Of a stretch of 64,000 nt of DNA, positions 8,997 to 18,241 are shown in pieces. Each line of letters starts with the position of its first letter. The stretch's first letter is position 1. The stretch covers positions 1,612,001-1,676,000 of the forward strand of contig NZ_CP035130.1 in assembly GCF_004101785.1 (NCBI RefSeq), written 5' to 3'. A program made the position numbers and the translations under genes. A model generated the notes under the pieces. That model saw only the letters and a list, made by a program, of their open reading frames with translations, was not told the DNA's origin and made no database searches. Source of the DNA: Gudongella oleilytica (GTDB lineage Bacteria > Bacillota > Clostridia > Tissierellales > Tissierellaceae).

Positions 8997-9419
8997 CTAC
9001 TTAACGATAAGCACTGATATCTTAATATGGTGGATGACTTTATCAGAAACGCTTCCCAGAAGAGTTCTTGAAAAAGCTCCCAAGCCTCTGCTACCCATGA
9101 CCAGCAAGTCGAAATCTCCTTCTTCAGCATACTTTACGATTTCATCAACAATATCACCAGTCTTGTAAACTGTGGAGAATTTGCCGGGGAAGCCCTCGAA
9201 TATCTCTTCAGCCTCCTTAAGGACTTTCTGAGCATGGGAAATTGCAGTTTTGCCGAGTTCTGTCTTTAATTCCCTGTTCTGAACATACACATTATCCCAT
9301 ATATTCGCCACGGTTATCACCACCACCTCACTGTTTAGTGAGGTTGCCAGCTGTTTTGCCTTGAATATCGCTTTCTTAGAATACTTCGATCCATCTGCTG
9401 CGACCAAAATTCTATTCAT
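8997..9419 (-). CDS. Universal stress protein, UspA family
   Basis: This is a single-domain Usp protein of 140 residues. It starts MNRILVAADGS and ends with the nucleotide-binding signature GSRGLGAFSRTLLGSVS, which follows the G-2x-G-9x-G-S/T pattern of ATP-binding members. I set the start at the ATG at 9419 because GGGAGGG lies right upstream; an in-frame extension upstream has no ribosome site. It is monocistronic with a strong terminator. Members act in stress survival; the exact role is unknown. Confidence 0.9.
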   Translation of the reverse strand: MNRILVAADGSKYSKKAIFKAKQLATSLNSEVVVITVANIWDNVYVQNRELKTELGKTAISHAQKVLKEAEEIFEGFPGKFSTVYKTGDIVDEIVKYAEEGDFDLLVMGSRGLGAFSRTLLGSVSDKVIHHIKISVLIVK

Positions 9420-9559
9420 TCGACTCCCTCCCCTACTACACATTTTGCAGGACCGCCTTATGAATAATATAACTGTCACAATATAAATACCCTCATTGAG
9501 AAAATAATCTCAAAACTAACTTTATATCTTGATAATTGGACTTATTTGCTTCTAAATGC

Positions 9560-10915
9560 TCAGGTCCTTACTGCTCTTCCCAGGTCATACCTTAATATTT
9601 CACCATTATTCAGCGCAATTTCACCGTTGATTATTATATACCGGATGCCTACCGGTGGCTTTAAGGGATCTTCAAAATCAGCTGTATCAACCACTGAATT
9701 CGGATCGAATACCGTTATATCCGCTTCGCTTCCTACCGAGAGTTTCCCCTTATCTATTCCAAGTCTTGTAGCTGGTAATTCGGTCATTTTCTGAATTGCA
9801 TTATAAAGACTCAATACACCCTGTTCCCTTACATACCTGCCAAGGACTCTTGGAAAGGTTCCGGCAGCTCTGGGGTGACCATGTCCCTCATTCAACATAC
9901 CATCGCTGGCGATTATGACTCTTGGATGCTTCATAGCGAGATCAACTTCTTCTTTTTTCATAACGTGTGCGACGATAAGGTGCTCCGGATGTTTATTCCT
10001 TATTTCCAAAAAGCTTTTTTCATCAAGTATCTTGCCACGATATATCCCTTGAGTTGCCCGCAAAGCATCATAACCACAATTATATCTCTCCAAAAACCCC
10101 TCATCAAAGGTAGTCGAGCCAGCAAGAGTAGCAAAAGCGCTATAAGGATAGCAGTCTGAGCCAACGTCCAATCCAGAAGCAAAGAGCCCGTCTATAAGTG
10201 TAAGGGCTTCCTCCATCTGTCCATAGGCAGCCATGCTCCCGATATGGGATATCTGAAGCTTTGCTCCCATTTTCCCCGATATGGAAGTAATCTCCAAAAT
10301 TGATGGTATTACCTCTTTCGCATCATCTCTTACATGAGCTGCCAAAAGTTTATTCTTATGAGAAACAACTGATGCAAGCATTTCAAGTTCAATATTATCT
10401 AATCCTGGTATATATCTTACTCCAAAGGAAAGACCAAGAGTTCCTCCATCAAGCTCCTTCCTGAGCTTATCAGACATTTTCTCAATAACAGCCTTACTCA
10501 CATCCCTATATCTGTCAAATTCCCCAAAAGCTGCCCTTAGATTACTATGTGATGATAACAGCCCTATATTTACCGGGTAACCTTCTAAGTCAGCCAAAGA
10601 GAGATACTCCACCGGATCCGACGGACCTAAGCCACAATTACCGCCTATAGCGGTCGTAACACCCATTCTCATCATGCTCAGTGAAATGCAATGCTTGAAT
10701 CCGTTTCCGGAGTTATCGATCGGATCCTCGTGCATATGCATATCAATAAATCCAGGGGTTACAATATACCCTGAGCAATCTATGACACTTTTACCTTCAA
10801 GAACATTCGATGTTACAGCTGCAATTTTACCCTCATTTACCCCTACATTCAGCTTACTCATGACCCTGTTTGCAGGATCAATCACAAGACCATTTATTAG
10901 CACCAGATCTAACAC
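9560..10915 (-). CDS. N-acyl-D-amino-acid deacylase (D-aminoacylase)
   Basis: This amidohydrolase-fold enzyme of about 451 residues removes acyl groups from N-acyl-D-amino acids in the cytoplasm. HMHE near residue 60 is the metal-binding HxH pair, GGNCGLGPSD is typical of D-aminoacylases, and later metal-site segments include AAHVRD, QISHIGS and IASDGM with the catalytic Asp. The start is most likely GTG at 10915, preceded by AGGTAGGTG; a GTG three codons earlier abuts the previous stop. The serine hydrolase gene ends at its doorstep, so the pair is co-transcribed, pointing to salvage of D-amino-acid peptides from cell wall or peptide products. Confidence 0.85.
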   Translation of the reverse strand: MLDLVLINGLVIDPANRVMSKLNVGVNEGKIAAVTSNVLEGKSVIDCSGYIVTPGFIDMHMHEDPIDNSGNGFKHCISLSMMRMGVTTAIGGNCGLGPSDPVEYLSLADLEGYPVNIGLLSSHSNLRAAFGEFDRYRDVSKAVIEKMSDKLRKELDGGTLGLSFGVRYIPGLDNIELEMLASVVSHKNKLLAAHVRDDAKEVIPSILEITSISGKMGAKLQISHIGSMAAYGQMEEALTLIDGLFASGLDVGSDCYPYSAFATLAGSTTFDEGFLERYNCGYDALRATQGIYRGKILDEKSFLEIRNKHPEHLIVAHVMKKEEVDLAMKHPRVIIASDGMLNEGHGHPRAAGTFPRVLGRYVREQGVLSLYNAIQKMTELPATRLGIDKGKLSVGSEADITVFDPNSVVDTADFEDPLKPPVGIRYIIINGEIALNNGEILRYDLGRAVRT

Positions 10916-10924
10916 GAGTAACAC

Positions 10925-11692
10925 CTACCTTTTCAGCGATAGATCGTAGAAAAGCTTTGCAGCCTTTCTATAAAAATCCTCAGTCATCTGCACGTTGGTC
11001 CCGTATGCTGCAAAGCAGATAATAAATGGCCTTTCAGAAAATACCAGGGCAACATCGTTCGTTATACCGTCGTCCTCACCTGTTTTATGAGCGATTTTTA
11101 CTCCCTTTGGTATGTAGTATGGGATCTTATGATTCAACTGCTGTGTTTTCATTATGTCAAGCATAGCCATACTGGCTTTCTTCGATATAAGCTCCCCATT
11201 ATAGAGTTTTTCAAGGAATGTACCCATCTCAAGTGGTGATATGTAGTTTTCCTTGCCTTTTTTCTGTTCCTCAGAATCAAAAAGTAATCTATTAAGTTTT
11301 GTTTTCTCGAATCCCAGTTCCCTAATAGTTGAATTTATGGAGTCCATTCCCAACAGCTTAATCATAATATTTGTTGCCGTATTATCACTTTGAATTATCA
11401 TAAGTACGCAAAGGTCCATAATGGTAACCTTCAAACCATCATGCATATAGGTCAGGGACCCGCAGCTTGGCAGCTTATCCTTCTCTTTAATTTCAATAAA
11501 CTGGTCAAAGCTGATCTTTCCCTGACTCTCTTGCTTGAAGGCCTCAAGTAGGACCATAAGCTTAATAACGCTTGCGGCCAGGTATTTTTCATCTGCTCTT
11601 ATGCCAAAGCTTTCTCCGGTTGTAAGGTCCTTGTAGTAAACGCCTATATTCCCCTTAAGCTCCTTCATCATTTCCATAACAATCTCTTTCAT
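10925..11692 (-). CDS. Class A beta-lactamase-fold serine hydrolase
   Basis: The 255-residue protein has the three penicilloyl-serine-transferase motifs: SVIK near residue 43 (nucleophile Ser), QSDNTA near 123, and HKTGE near 215. It lacks the ExxLN omega-loop motif with the deacylating glutamate of true class A beta-lactamases; the equivalent stretch reads RLLFDSEE, then ENYISP. It also lacks a signal peptide, so a cytoplasmic peptidase, esterase or amidase role is more likely than penicillin resistance. A GGAGG site precedes the ATG at 11692. Co-transcription with D-aminoacylase suggests work on D-amino-acid-containing compounds. Confidence 0.8.
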   Translation of the reverse strand: MKEIVMEMMKELKGNIGVYYKDLTTGESFGIRADEKYLAASVIKLMVLLEAFKQESQGKISFDQFIEIKEKDKLPSCGSLTYMHDGLKVTIMDLCVLMIIQSDNTATNIMIKLLGMDSINSTIRELGFEKTKLNRLLFDSEEQKKGKENYISPLEMGTFLEKLYNGELISKKASMAMLDIMKTQQLNHKIPYYIPKGVKIAHKTGEDDGITNDVALVFSERPFIICFAAYGTNVQMTEDFYRKAAKLFYDLSLKR

Positions 11693-11718
11693 CCCTCAAT
11701 ACCTCCTACTATACATTA

Positions 11719-12420
11719 TCAAAACTCTATCGTCCGGTTATCCTTATCCACGACAAATGTCTTGAATCTGCCTCCAAACCGATTTCGGACAAGCTCCTCA
11801 ATAGATTTCAAAGCTCTGTAGAGTGACTGATCCCCATTGTCACCAAATCCAACCAGTTGAAAAATCAAGTGATTACTTTCCAGGTCCGTCTTCCCAAGCT
11901 CGCTTTGCCTCCATAGCCACTTTCTCGTTTGTACGACATTACCACTTGTAAAGACCATTTCTCCAGGGTCTACATCCTCATATTCAGTTTCTCCGAATGG
12001 AAGGAATACATCACCGTTTCTGCTGAATCTTACCTCCAGATCTTCTTTGATATCGTCGAGATCGTGTGCCCCTAAGGATATCATCTCCTCTATCGCAACC
12101 GCATTGCAAAGGTCCACCAAAGCATTTATAAGGGGAAGTTGACCTCCCTTTACTATCCTCTTATACATAGCCTCAACTGAAGCCATATATTTGTTTGGAT
12201 TGATGCCTGCCTTGGTCATTATATCCCTGTATAATGACACATTCCTTAGGCCCCTGATTTCTTCAGCCTTTATGTTCGCCCTCATCTTTTCCTCTGCGTT
12301 TCTTAACCTGGCTTCGTCCTCGGGAGATGTCTCTGAATTCTTGATGTCTTCTCCAATAATGATCCCAAACCTTAGATTTGGATTGATTTCGAAAACTGCC
12401 TCATCAACCGTGTACTTCAT
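11719..12420 (-). CDS. B3/B4 tRNA-binding-type domain protein
   Basis: The 233-residue protein is a stand-alone B3/B4 domain, the module that in the phenylalanyl-tRNA synthetase beta chain edits mischarged tRNA. Family features seen are NPNKYMASVEAMYKRI, LPLINALVDLCNAVA, and the GEMVFTSG and RKWLWRQS segments. Free-standing copies are common in Firmicutes; their role is not firmly known and may be tRNA proofreading. GAGGAAGTG lies upstream of the ATG. It lies 26 bases upstream of the serine hydrolase gene on the same strand. Confidence 0.8.
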   Translation of the reverse strand: MKYTVDEAVFEINPNLRFGIIIGEDIKNSETSPEDEARLRNAEEKMRANIKAEEIRGLRNVSLYRDIMTKAGINPNKYMASVEAMYKRIVKGGQLPLINALVDLCNAVAIEEMISLGAHDLDDIKEDLEVRFSRNGDVFLPFGETEYEDVDPGEMVFTSGNVVQTRKWLWRQSELGKTDLESNHLIFQLVGFGDNGDQSLYRALKSIEELVRNRFGGRFKTFVVDKDNRTIEF

Positions 12421-12492
12421 TCAATCACTTCCTCATGTCGTTTTCCTATGATTATAGCACAGCTTTAAATAAATATCACATTGAAGCGTGCA

Positions 12493-12538
12493 AAAAACAA
12501 ACCTGCGAATATTAGAGTCCTTTCTAACATTCGCAGGT
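12493..12538 (-). terminator. Terminator of the nucleoside ABC transporter operon
   Basis: ACCTGCGAAT and ATTCGCAGGT are perfect arms, extended inward by GTTAGA/TCTAAT to a 16-base stem. The minus strand then reads TTGTTTTTT. Confidence 0.9.
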
Positions 12539-12559
12539 GCGCTGAATTCATTAACATTT

Positions 12560-13525
12560 TCAGCGTTGTGACTTATCGTATGGTATCCCTTCGGCCTTTG
12601 GTGCTCTCGACCTCTTTGAAGTGAAGGCAAGTACGACCATCGTCGCCAGGTATGGAAGCATTTTGTAATAGGTTTGATTTATTCCTAAATCAGCAAGGAA
12701 TGGAATAAGAGATACAGAATAAGCAAGTGTTCTAAGGAATGCAAAGAACATGGCAGCAAAGAAGATCCTTAAGGGTTTCCATTGGCCAAATATCATTACA
12801 GCTAGTGCAAGGAACCCAAAGCCCGCTACCCCTGAGTGACCGCTTACATTACCGTCCATTACGCCTACGGAGTAAAAAAATCCTCCAATACCACCTAAAA
12901 TACCAGATAGACTAACGCCAGCATATCTCATTTTGTAAACGTTTATCCCCACTGAATCTGCTGCGTGAGGATGCTCTCCACATGCCATCAGTCTCAAGCC
13001 AAATCTTGTTTTGTACAGGAGTATGATTGAGATAACAAGAAAGACAAAGCCTATCATTACTGTCAAATATGTTCTTTGAAAAAACATTGGACCAATAACT
13101 GGAAGCTTTCCTAAAACTGGTATCTCTCTTATATAAAAATTCATATTCGTCGTTATACCATCGCTGTTAAAGAACATCTTTGAAAAAAGTAGTATGACCG
13201 CCGGTATCAGCATATTAAGCGATGTACCTGTAATAACCTGATTAGCCTTCATAGTTACTGATGCAAACGACAGTAAAAGTGAATATATCAATCCAGCTAT
13301 TGCTGCGACGATCATACCAAGAAGCAGTATCGTCTGTGGGTTCAAGCCTGATTTTTGAACGAAATATACAAAAAGGGCACCGAAAAATGCTCCGAAAAGC
13401 ATTATCCCTTCAAGTGCAATATTTACTACTCCACTTCTTTCACTGAACATCCCGCCAAGGGCTACAAGGAGCAGGGGGATCCCAACTGGGAGCATATTCT
13501 GTATCAAATAATATACGGTATCCAT
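12560..13525 (-). CDS. nupQ: Nucleoside ABC transporter permease (second subunit)
   Basis: This is an integral membrane permease of 321 residues with about eight to ten hydrophobic helices. It belongs to the BPD_transp_2 group that pairs with BMP-family binding proteins; GVVNIALEGIMLFGAFFGA and GVAGFGFLALAVMIFG are the conserved substrate-channel segments. Its ATG overlaps the stop of the upstream permease gene as TAATG, a sign of coupled translation. Together with the other permease it forms the membrane channel of a purine-nucleoside importer. The gene symbol follows the Bacillus nup naming and is by homology. Confidence 0.88.
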   Translation of the reverse strand: MDTVYYLIQNMLPVGIPLLLVALGGMFSERSGVVNIALEGIMLFGAFFGALFVYFVQKSGLNPQTILLLGMIVAAIAGLIYSLLLSFASVTMKANQVITGTSLNMLIPAVILLFSKMFFNSDGITTNMNFYIREIPVLGKLPVIGPMFFQRTYLTVMIGFVFLVISIILLYKTRFGLRLMACGEHPHAADSVGINVYKMRYAGVSLSGILGGIGGFFYSVGVMDGNVSGHSGVAGFGFLALAVMIFGQWKPLRIFFAAMFFAFLRTLAYSVSLIPFLADLGINQTYYKMLPYLATMVVLAFTSKRSRAPKAEGIPYDKSQR

Positions 13526-14706
13526 TATTCTGCCCCCTTCTCTGAGTTGTTTTGATCATCTTCTGGCAAAGCCAAAGTATCTGCTGCTTTATCACCTTTT
13601 CCAAGTCTTTTTTTAACGAAGGATGCTGCCGCATGGTTCATTATCATTGCAAATGCTGAGAAATAGATTATAACTGCGATAACAATGTCAATTATCTCGG
13701 GCTTATAACCTACAAGACTTGCCAAGGTACCTCCCCTTTGGATGTATGATATAAACAATGCAGAGAAAATTGTTCCAATTGGATGAGCACTTCCAAGCAA
13801 GGCGACCGCTATTCCATTAAAACCATTTGCAGCAATAATGTTTACCGGTTCGTAAGTCATACTGCTGCCTGCTATGGCTGATGGTGCCAATATCGCAAAT
13901 GCTCCACCTAATCCTGCAAGACCACCAGCAATTGCCATCGTTATGATTATATTGGTTTTCCCCTTCATTCCGGCATATTCAGCAGCATATTTATTGAAGC
14001 CTGTTGCCTTTAGCTCATATCCAAAGGTTGTTTTTTGTAGTACGATGTACAGGATCACCCCGGAAATTATTGCAAATATTATCCCAAGATTGACGTTTGA
14101 CCCAGGTATTCCCAGTGATGGTATCTGTACTGTCGAAGGTAGATAATTCGTTCTGGTTTTTGTCGATATATACATTACTGAATTCCCTTGGATAAGCATA
14201 TCTACAAGGTACATCCCTATATAGTTAAACATTATGGAAGTTATAACCTCATTGACGTTCATAAGTGCTTTGAAGATGCCGGGGATCAGCCCCCAAAGCA
14301 TACCCCCTACCATGCCTGCAATGATCGCTGCTATCCATTGCATAGCACCCGGTAGATCCCACATGAATCCGACATACAGAGCAAAGAACATCCCCATTGT
14401 ATACTGTCCTGAGGCGCCAATATTGAATAAACCCATTTTAAAAGCAAATCCCACTGCCAGACCAGTCATGAGAATAGGGGTTGCAAAATAGAAAACGTCT
14501 CCTATTCTTCCAAGTCCCCCCATCAGAACGTATCTGAATCCAGCGACAGCATTTGCAGGCGCTGCGGCCAGCATTACAAAAAAGCCGAAGATGAGGCCCA
14601 GGACAATGGCCATCAAAGCTGATGTAAAGGAGCTAAAGCCTGGCAGGTTCGTTATTTTCTTTATATTGATTTTTTGGTTTATGGGTGAGTTGTTGTTATC
14701 CCGCAT
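13525..14706 (-). CDS. nupP: Nucleoside ABC transporter permease (first subunit)
   Basis: This permease of the same transporter has about 393 residues and roughly ten membrane helices; GLFNIGASGQYTMGMFFA and NGFNGIAVALLGSAHP are typical of the family. I place the start at the ATG at 14706 because AAGGAG lies 8 bases upstream. The open frame continues 30 codons further, but that part overlaps the ATPase gene and has no ribosome site. The start overlaps the end of the ATPase gene by 11 bases. A charged, glutamate-rich tail follows the last helix. Confidence 0.88.
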   Translation of the reverse strand: MRDNNNSPINQKINIKKITNLPGFSSFTSALMAIVLGLIFGFFVMLAAAPANAVAGFRYVLMGGLGRIGDVFYFATPILMTGLAVGFAFKMGLFNIGASGQYTMGMFFALYVGFMWDLPGAMQWIAAIIAGMVGGMLWGLIPGIFKALMNVNEVITSIMFNYIGMYLVDMLIQGNSVMYISTKTRTNYLPSTVQIPSLGIPGSNVNLGIIFAIISGVILYIVLQKTTFGYELKATGFNKYAAEYAGMKGKTNIIITMAIAGGLAGLGGAFAILAPSAIAGSSMTYEPVNIIAANGFNGIAVALLGSAHPIGTIFSALFISYIQRGGTLASLVGYKPEIIDIVIAVIIYFSAFAMIMNHAAASFVKKRLGKGDKAADTLALPEDDQNNSEKGAE

Positions 14707-16243
14707 TCTTGATCTCCTTAGGTGTGTCTCGTTTGGCCCCCGACATATAGAGCCCCAGCTCCTGAACAGTGGTAGACTTCGGATCCAGCTCTCCAACTAT
14801 TTCACCTTCATACATCACCAGGATCCTGTCGCTTACGTTCATAACCTCTTCCAACTCCAGAGATACAAGGAGAACTGCCTTCCCCGCATCTCTCCTTTCA
14901 ATCAGCTGCTTGTGGATATACTCTATTGCACCCACATCAAGACCTCTCGTAGGTTGAACAGCAACGAGAAGCTCATGATCCTTGTCGATTTCACGAGCAA
15001 TAATTGCCTTTTGCTGATTTCCGCCTGACATACTTCTTGCAGGTGTAACAGGCCCCTGTCCGCTTCTTATATCAAATTTTTCGATTAGCTTTTCAGCATA
15101 TTTTCTCATCTCATCAAATTTAATGAAGCCTTTATTCTGGAATTGCGGTTGCCAATATCTTTGGAGCACAAGGTTTTCTTCAAGACTGTAATCCAGCACC
15201 AAGCCATGCTTGTGCCTGTCCTCCGGGATGTGGCTCATCCCTGATGTCGATCGTTCTCTTATTGAAGCTTTAGTTATATCCTTACCGCAAAGTGAAATAG
15301 AACCTGAGACAAGCTTCTCCAAGCCTGTAAGCGCATGTACAAACTCGGTCTGGCCGTTCCCGTCGATACCAGCAAGACATACGATCTCGCCAGCTCGAAC
15401 GTCGAAGGATACTCCCTTTACAGAATTATTCTTATGCGTCTTGGAGGCAACAGTAACGTCTCTGACCGAAAGCACGACATCGCCAGGATTTCTATCTTCC
15501 TTATCCACAGAAAAGCTTATGTCCCTTCCAACCATCATCCTGGAGAGCTCTTCCTTGGTAGTTTCCTGGACCTCAACTGTCCCGATATACTTGCCCTTTC
15601 TAAGGACTGAACACCTGTCAGCTACCTCCATTATCTCATTGAGCTTATGAGTAATAAACAATATCGATTTGCCCTCGGCAGCAAAGCCCTTCATTATCTG
15701 CAGAAGCTCTTTTATTTCCTGGGGAGTCAATACTGCAGTAGGTTCGTCAAAAATTAGTATCTCGTTATCTCTGTAGAGCATTTTAAGTATTTCAACTCTC
15801 TGCTGCATCCCAACGGTAATATCCTCGATAAGTGAATCGGGATCAACCTTTAGGCCGTACTTCTCGCTTAAGGCTACGACCTTGTCTCTGGCTTCCTGCT
15901 TTTGAAGAAAGCCCATTTTATTTGGTTCTACCCCAAGTATAATGTTTTCCAGGACAGTGAATATTTCCACCAGCTTGAAGTGTTGGTGGACCATCCCAAT
16001 ACCAAGGGCATTTGCATCGTTGGGATTGTTTATCTTTACTGGCTGGCCGTTCATTCTGATTTCACCCTTTTCGGGTTGGTAAAGTCCAAAAAGAACGCTC
16101 ATGAGGGTGGATTTTCCCGCACCATTTTCACCGAGCAAAGCGTGAATTTCACCTTTCTTCAGTCGTAAGGTGATGTCGTCGTTGGCCACAATACCTGGAA
16201 ATTCTTTTGTGATGTTAAGCATTTCAATAATATAATTTTCCAC
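14696..16243 (-). CDS. nupO: Nucleoside ABC transporter ATP-binding protein
   Basis: The 515-residue subunit has two fused ABC domains. The first carries Walker A GENGAGKST near residue 39, the signature VGMQQRV and Walker B ILIFDEPTAVL. The second has a degenerate Walker A (GIDGNGQTE) and a signature reading MSGGNQQK, the normal pattern for carbohydrate/nucleoside-type ATPases of this group. The start is GTG at 16243 after AGAGGT. It powers the importer formed with the two permeases downstream. Confidence 0.92.
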   Translation of the reverse strand: MENYIIEMLNITKEFPGIVANDDITLRLKKGEIHALLGENGAGKSTLMSVLFGLYQPEKGEIRMNGQPVKINNPNDANALGIGMVHQHFKLVEIFTVLENIILGVEPNKMGFLQKQEARDKVVALSEKYGLKVDPDSLIEDITVGMQQRVEILKMLYRDNEILIFDEPTAVLTPQEIKELLQIMKGFAAEGKSILFITHKLNEIMEVADRCSVLRKGKYIGTVEVQETTKEELSRMMVGRDISFSVDKEDRNPGDVVLSVRDVTVASKTHKNNSVKGVSFDVRAGEIVCLAGIDGNGQTEFVHALTGLEKLVSGSISLCGKDITKASIRERSTSGMSHIPEDRHKHGLVLDYSLEENLVLQRYWQPQFQNKGFIKFDEMRKYAEKLIEKFDIRSGQGPVTPARSMSGGNQQKAIIAREIDKDHELLVAVQPTRGLDVGAIEYIHKQLIERRDAGKAVLLVSLELEEVMNVSDRILVMYEGEIVGELDPKSTTVQELGLYMSGAKRDTPKEIKNAG

Positions 16244-16386
16244 GTTGACCTCTTCTTATCCAATATATTTTTTGTAGTCTTACCTGTGCCAATATGCAGC
16301 ATAACACTTATAATTATAAATTATGATACCCAAAATCTTAGGTTTTGTAAACTACTCACGAAACAATATCCCACTAAGGTATGTAA

Positions 16387-16413
16387 AAAGGGGGAAACTC
16401 TCGCCTCCCCCTA
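16387..16413 (-). terminator. Terminator or attenuator between binding protein and ATPase genes
   Basis: The minus strand pairs AGGGGGA with TCCCCCT across an 11-base loop and then reads TTTTT. It stands inside the operon, right after the binding-protein gene, so it probably lowers transcription of the ATPase and permeases relative to the binding protein. Confidence 0.7.
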
Positions 16414-16465
16414 ATTCCCTTCTTCCATAAGGCTTTGGCCAATATGGATATTTACTTATATTTAT

Positions 16466-17608
16466 TTATCTGGTTGTTACAGCTACCTTGGCAAGTCCAA
16501 GTCCAGATGTAAGCTCTTCTGCGGTTGCGTATCCGGTTGCGTCAGCAACGTCAATAGTACGGATAACTTCTACTTCGCCTGCTGCAAGCTTGCCAAACAG
16601 CTCATCATAGGCTGCTTTATCAAAGCTTGAGAATCTGTCGAATGCGTCAGCTCCTTCTTCGCCTATAACTTCAGTTGGAAGTCCAACTCCGTTATTAGCA
16701 GCATTGAAATAGGTTGTCTTGCCACCAAAGTCTGCCCAGCTGTTAGTTTTGTAGATCGACTCCAGTACGCTGATTACTGAAGGTGCCAGACCCTTTGTTG
16801 CTGAAGTTATAACAGTTTCGCTGTCGTATCTTTGGTCAACGTCAACACCTATTACCTTAGCTCCAGCTTCTGATGCCGCTGACATAACGCTCTTACCAAC
16901 AGCTCCACCAGCTGCAAATATAACCTCTACACCCTCCTGATACATGGTTCTCGCTGTAGCCTTGTTAGTATCGTTCTCTTCAAAGTTCCCTGTGTAGTGG
17001 TAAATCGCTTTGATCGATCCATCTGCCATTCCCATTTCAGCAGCCGCATCCTCAGCTCCCTGGAGGAAGCCATATCCAAATGCCTGTACTGCTGGAACTG
17101 CCATACCACCCATGAATCCAAGATTCTTCATGCCATCCATAACTGCAGCATAGCCTGCAAGATAACCTGATTGCTCCTCAGCATACATAATGCTAGCTAC
17201 GTTTTCCTTAGTTTCAAAGGTTGCATAGTCAGCAGTGTGTGGTGCTCCGTCAAGAAGTATGAACTTAATGTCCGGATACTTGGTTTGTGCTTCATAAATT
17301 GGAACTTCGAAGAGGAATCCAGGAGTAACTACTACCTTTGCACCGCCTGTAACTGCCAGGTCAATAGCTGCCAGGTAACCTGCATCAGATGCTTCCTCAG
17401 GTTTGATGTAGGTGTGTGAGATGCCTTCTGCTTCCGCAAATGCTACTACGCCTTCCCAAGCACCTTGGTTGAATGACTTGTCGTCGATGTTACCCTTGTC
17501 GGTGATTAGTGCAATCTCTGCTCCAGTGTCTGCGGCTGGTTGGCTGCATCCTGCCAGACTCATAACCACCAACATGATTGCCATAGCAATCGCCAGTACT
17601 CTTTTCAT
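16466..17608 (-). CDS. nupN: BMP-family nucleoside-binding lipoprotein
   Basis: The 380-residue solute-binding protein begins with a lipoprotein signal (hydrophobic core, then LAGCS, modified Cys near residue 20). The mature part matches the BMP family: ALITDKGNIDDKSFNQGAWEG at the N-terminus with the ligand-contacting Asp/Asn, later FAAGGAVGKSVM and KVIGVDVDQR. The family captures purine nucleosides outside the membrane and passes them to the ABC permeases encoded downstream. The gene is first in the operon and is followed by an internal hairpin, which fits the higher amount of binding protein needed. Confidence 0.92.
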   Translation of the reverse strand: MKRVLAIAMAIMLVVMSLAGCSQPAADTGAEIALITDKGNIDDKSFNQGAWEGVVAFAEAEGISHTYIKPEEASDAGYLAAIDLAVTGGAKVVVTPGFLFEVPIYEAQTKYPDIKFILLDGAPHTADYATFETKENVASIMYAEEQSGYLAGYAAVMDGMKNLGFMGGMAVPAVQAFGYGFLQGAEDAAAEMGMADGSIKAIYHYTGNFEENDTNKATARTMYQEGVEVIFAAGGAVGKSVMSAASEAGAKVIGVDVDQRYDSETVITSATKGLAPSVISVLESIYKTNSWADFGGKTTYFNAANNGVGLPTEVIGEEGADAFDRFSSFDKAAYDELFGKLAAGEVEVIRTIDVADATGYATAEELTSGLGLAKVAVTTR

Positions 17609-17676
17609 TATTTTACCCCCCTAATCTGGTTCTTTGTATTGTGTCTCTTAGTAAATTATATCCCTAACAGGCTGAT

Positions 17677-17706
17677 ATTACAATACCTTCAATAGGCTTG
17701 CATCAA
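17677..17706 (-). promoter_or_regulatory. Candidate promoter of the nucleoside transporter operon
   Basis: On the minus strand TTGATG (17701-17706) and TGTAAT (17677-17682) are separated by 18 bases, about 70 bases upstream of the BMP start. The match is moderate. I saw no purine riboswitch core in the 334-base gap 17609-17942, which otherwise holds only AT-rich sequence and the divergent promoter. Confidence 0.35.
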
Positions 17707-17882
17707 CAATTTGAGATAACAGAGCCACTTCGACATGTTAATGATACCCAATAAATCATTTTTCAAAAATCCTATTATCCGATTATTTTAAAACATTATA
17801 TTAAACTATCAAATGAAAATTCAGAACGGAATACTCAATTCAACTATTTTTTGTTATATTCTGCAAAATTTGCTGAGATTCC

Positions 17883-17891
17883 TGATATAAT
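17883..17891 (+). promoter_or_regulatory. Candidate extended -10 promoter for the small protein/ArsA operon
   Basis: TGATATAAT fits an extended -10 element (TGnTATAAT). It lies about 50 bases upstream of the TTG start at 17943. No convincing -35 is present at the right distance, as is usual for extended -10 promoters. Confidence 0.45.
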
Positions 17892-17942
17892 TATATACAT
17901 GATATAAATGGAACATATGAACCATTACTGGAGGTGCAAAGC

Positions 17943-18230
17943 TTGGAGAAGATTAAGGAGTATTTGGCTTTTTTAAGGGATTTTTTTGGTGCAGCAACTG
18001 ATTTCAACAGACGATCCAGGGAAATAATGGTGAAGGAAGCACATGATGTAATGGACGAATTCGTACTTCTTTGCTATGGGGATCTATTGGGTATACCCAT
18101 CCCTACCACATATTATTCCCTTGAGATCCTGCCTTTGATTGCGGATGATCTTGAGGGCTGGCAATTCAGGATGATCAGCAAGATGTATATATGGCAGCAG
18201 AAATGGGCTGACTACGGATTTGATGCATAA
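17943..18230 (+). CDS. Unknown small protein paired with an ArsA-type ATPase
   Basis: The protein has about 95 residues, no signal peptide and no clear membrane helix. It is rich in aromatic and acidic residues (KEYLAFLRDFFGAA, QFRMISKMYIWQQKW). I set the start at TTG 17943, 8 bases after GGAGG; the upstream GTG at 17934 overlaps that site. It ends 11 bases before the ATPase gene, so the two form a tight operon. I do not recognise the family. A substrate or adaptor role for the ATPase is only an inference from the pairing. Confidence 0.65.
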   Translation: MEKIKEYLAFLRDFFGAATDFNRRSREIMVKEAHDVMDEFVLLCYGDLLGIPIPTTYYSLEILPLIADDLEGWQFRMISKMYIWQQKWADYGFDA

Positions 18231-18241
18231 GGAGGAACGGT

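Noticed and set aside
10925-11692. A beta-lactamase resistance gene
   Set aside because: The omega-loop glutamate motif and a signal peptide are absent, so antibiotic hydrolysis is not supported.
17609-17942. Purine riboswitch before the nucleoside transporter
   Set aside because: No conserved riboswitch core sequences were seen on the relevant strand.
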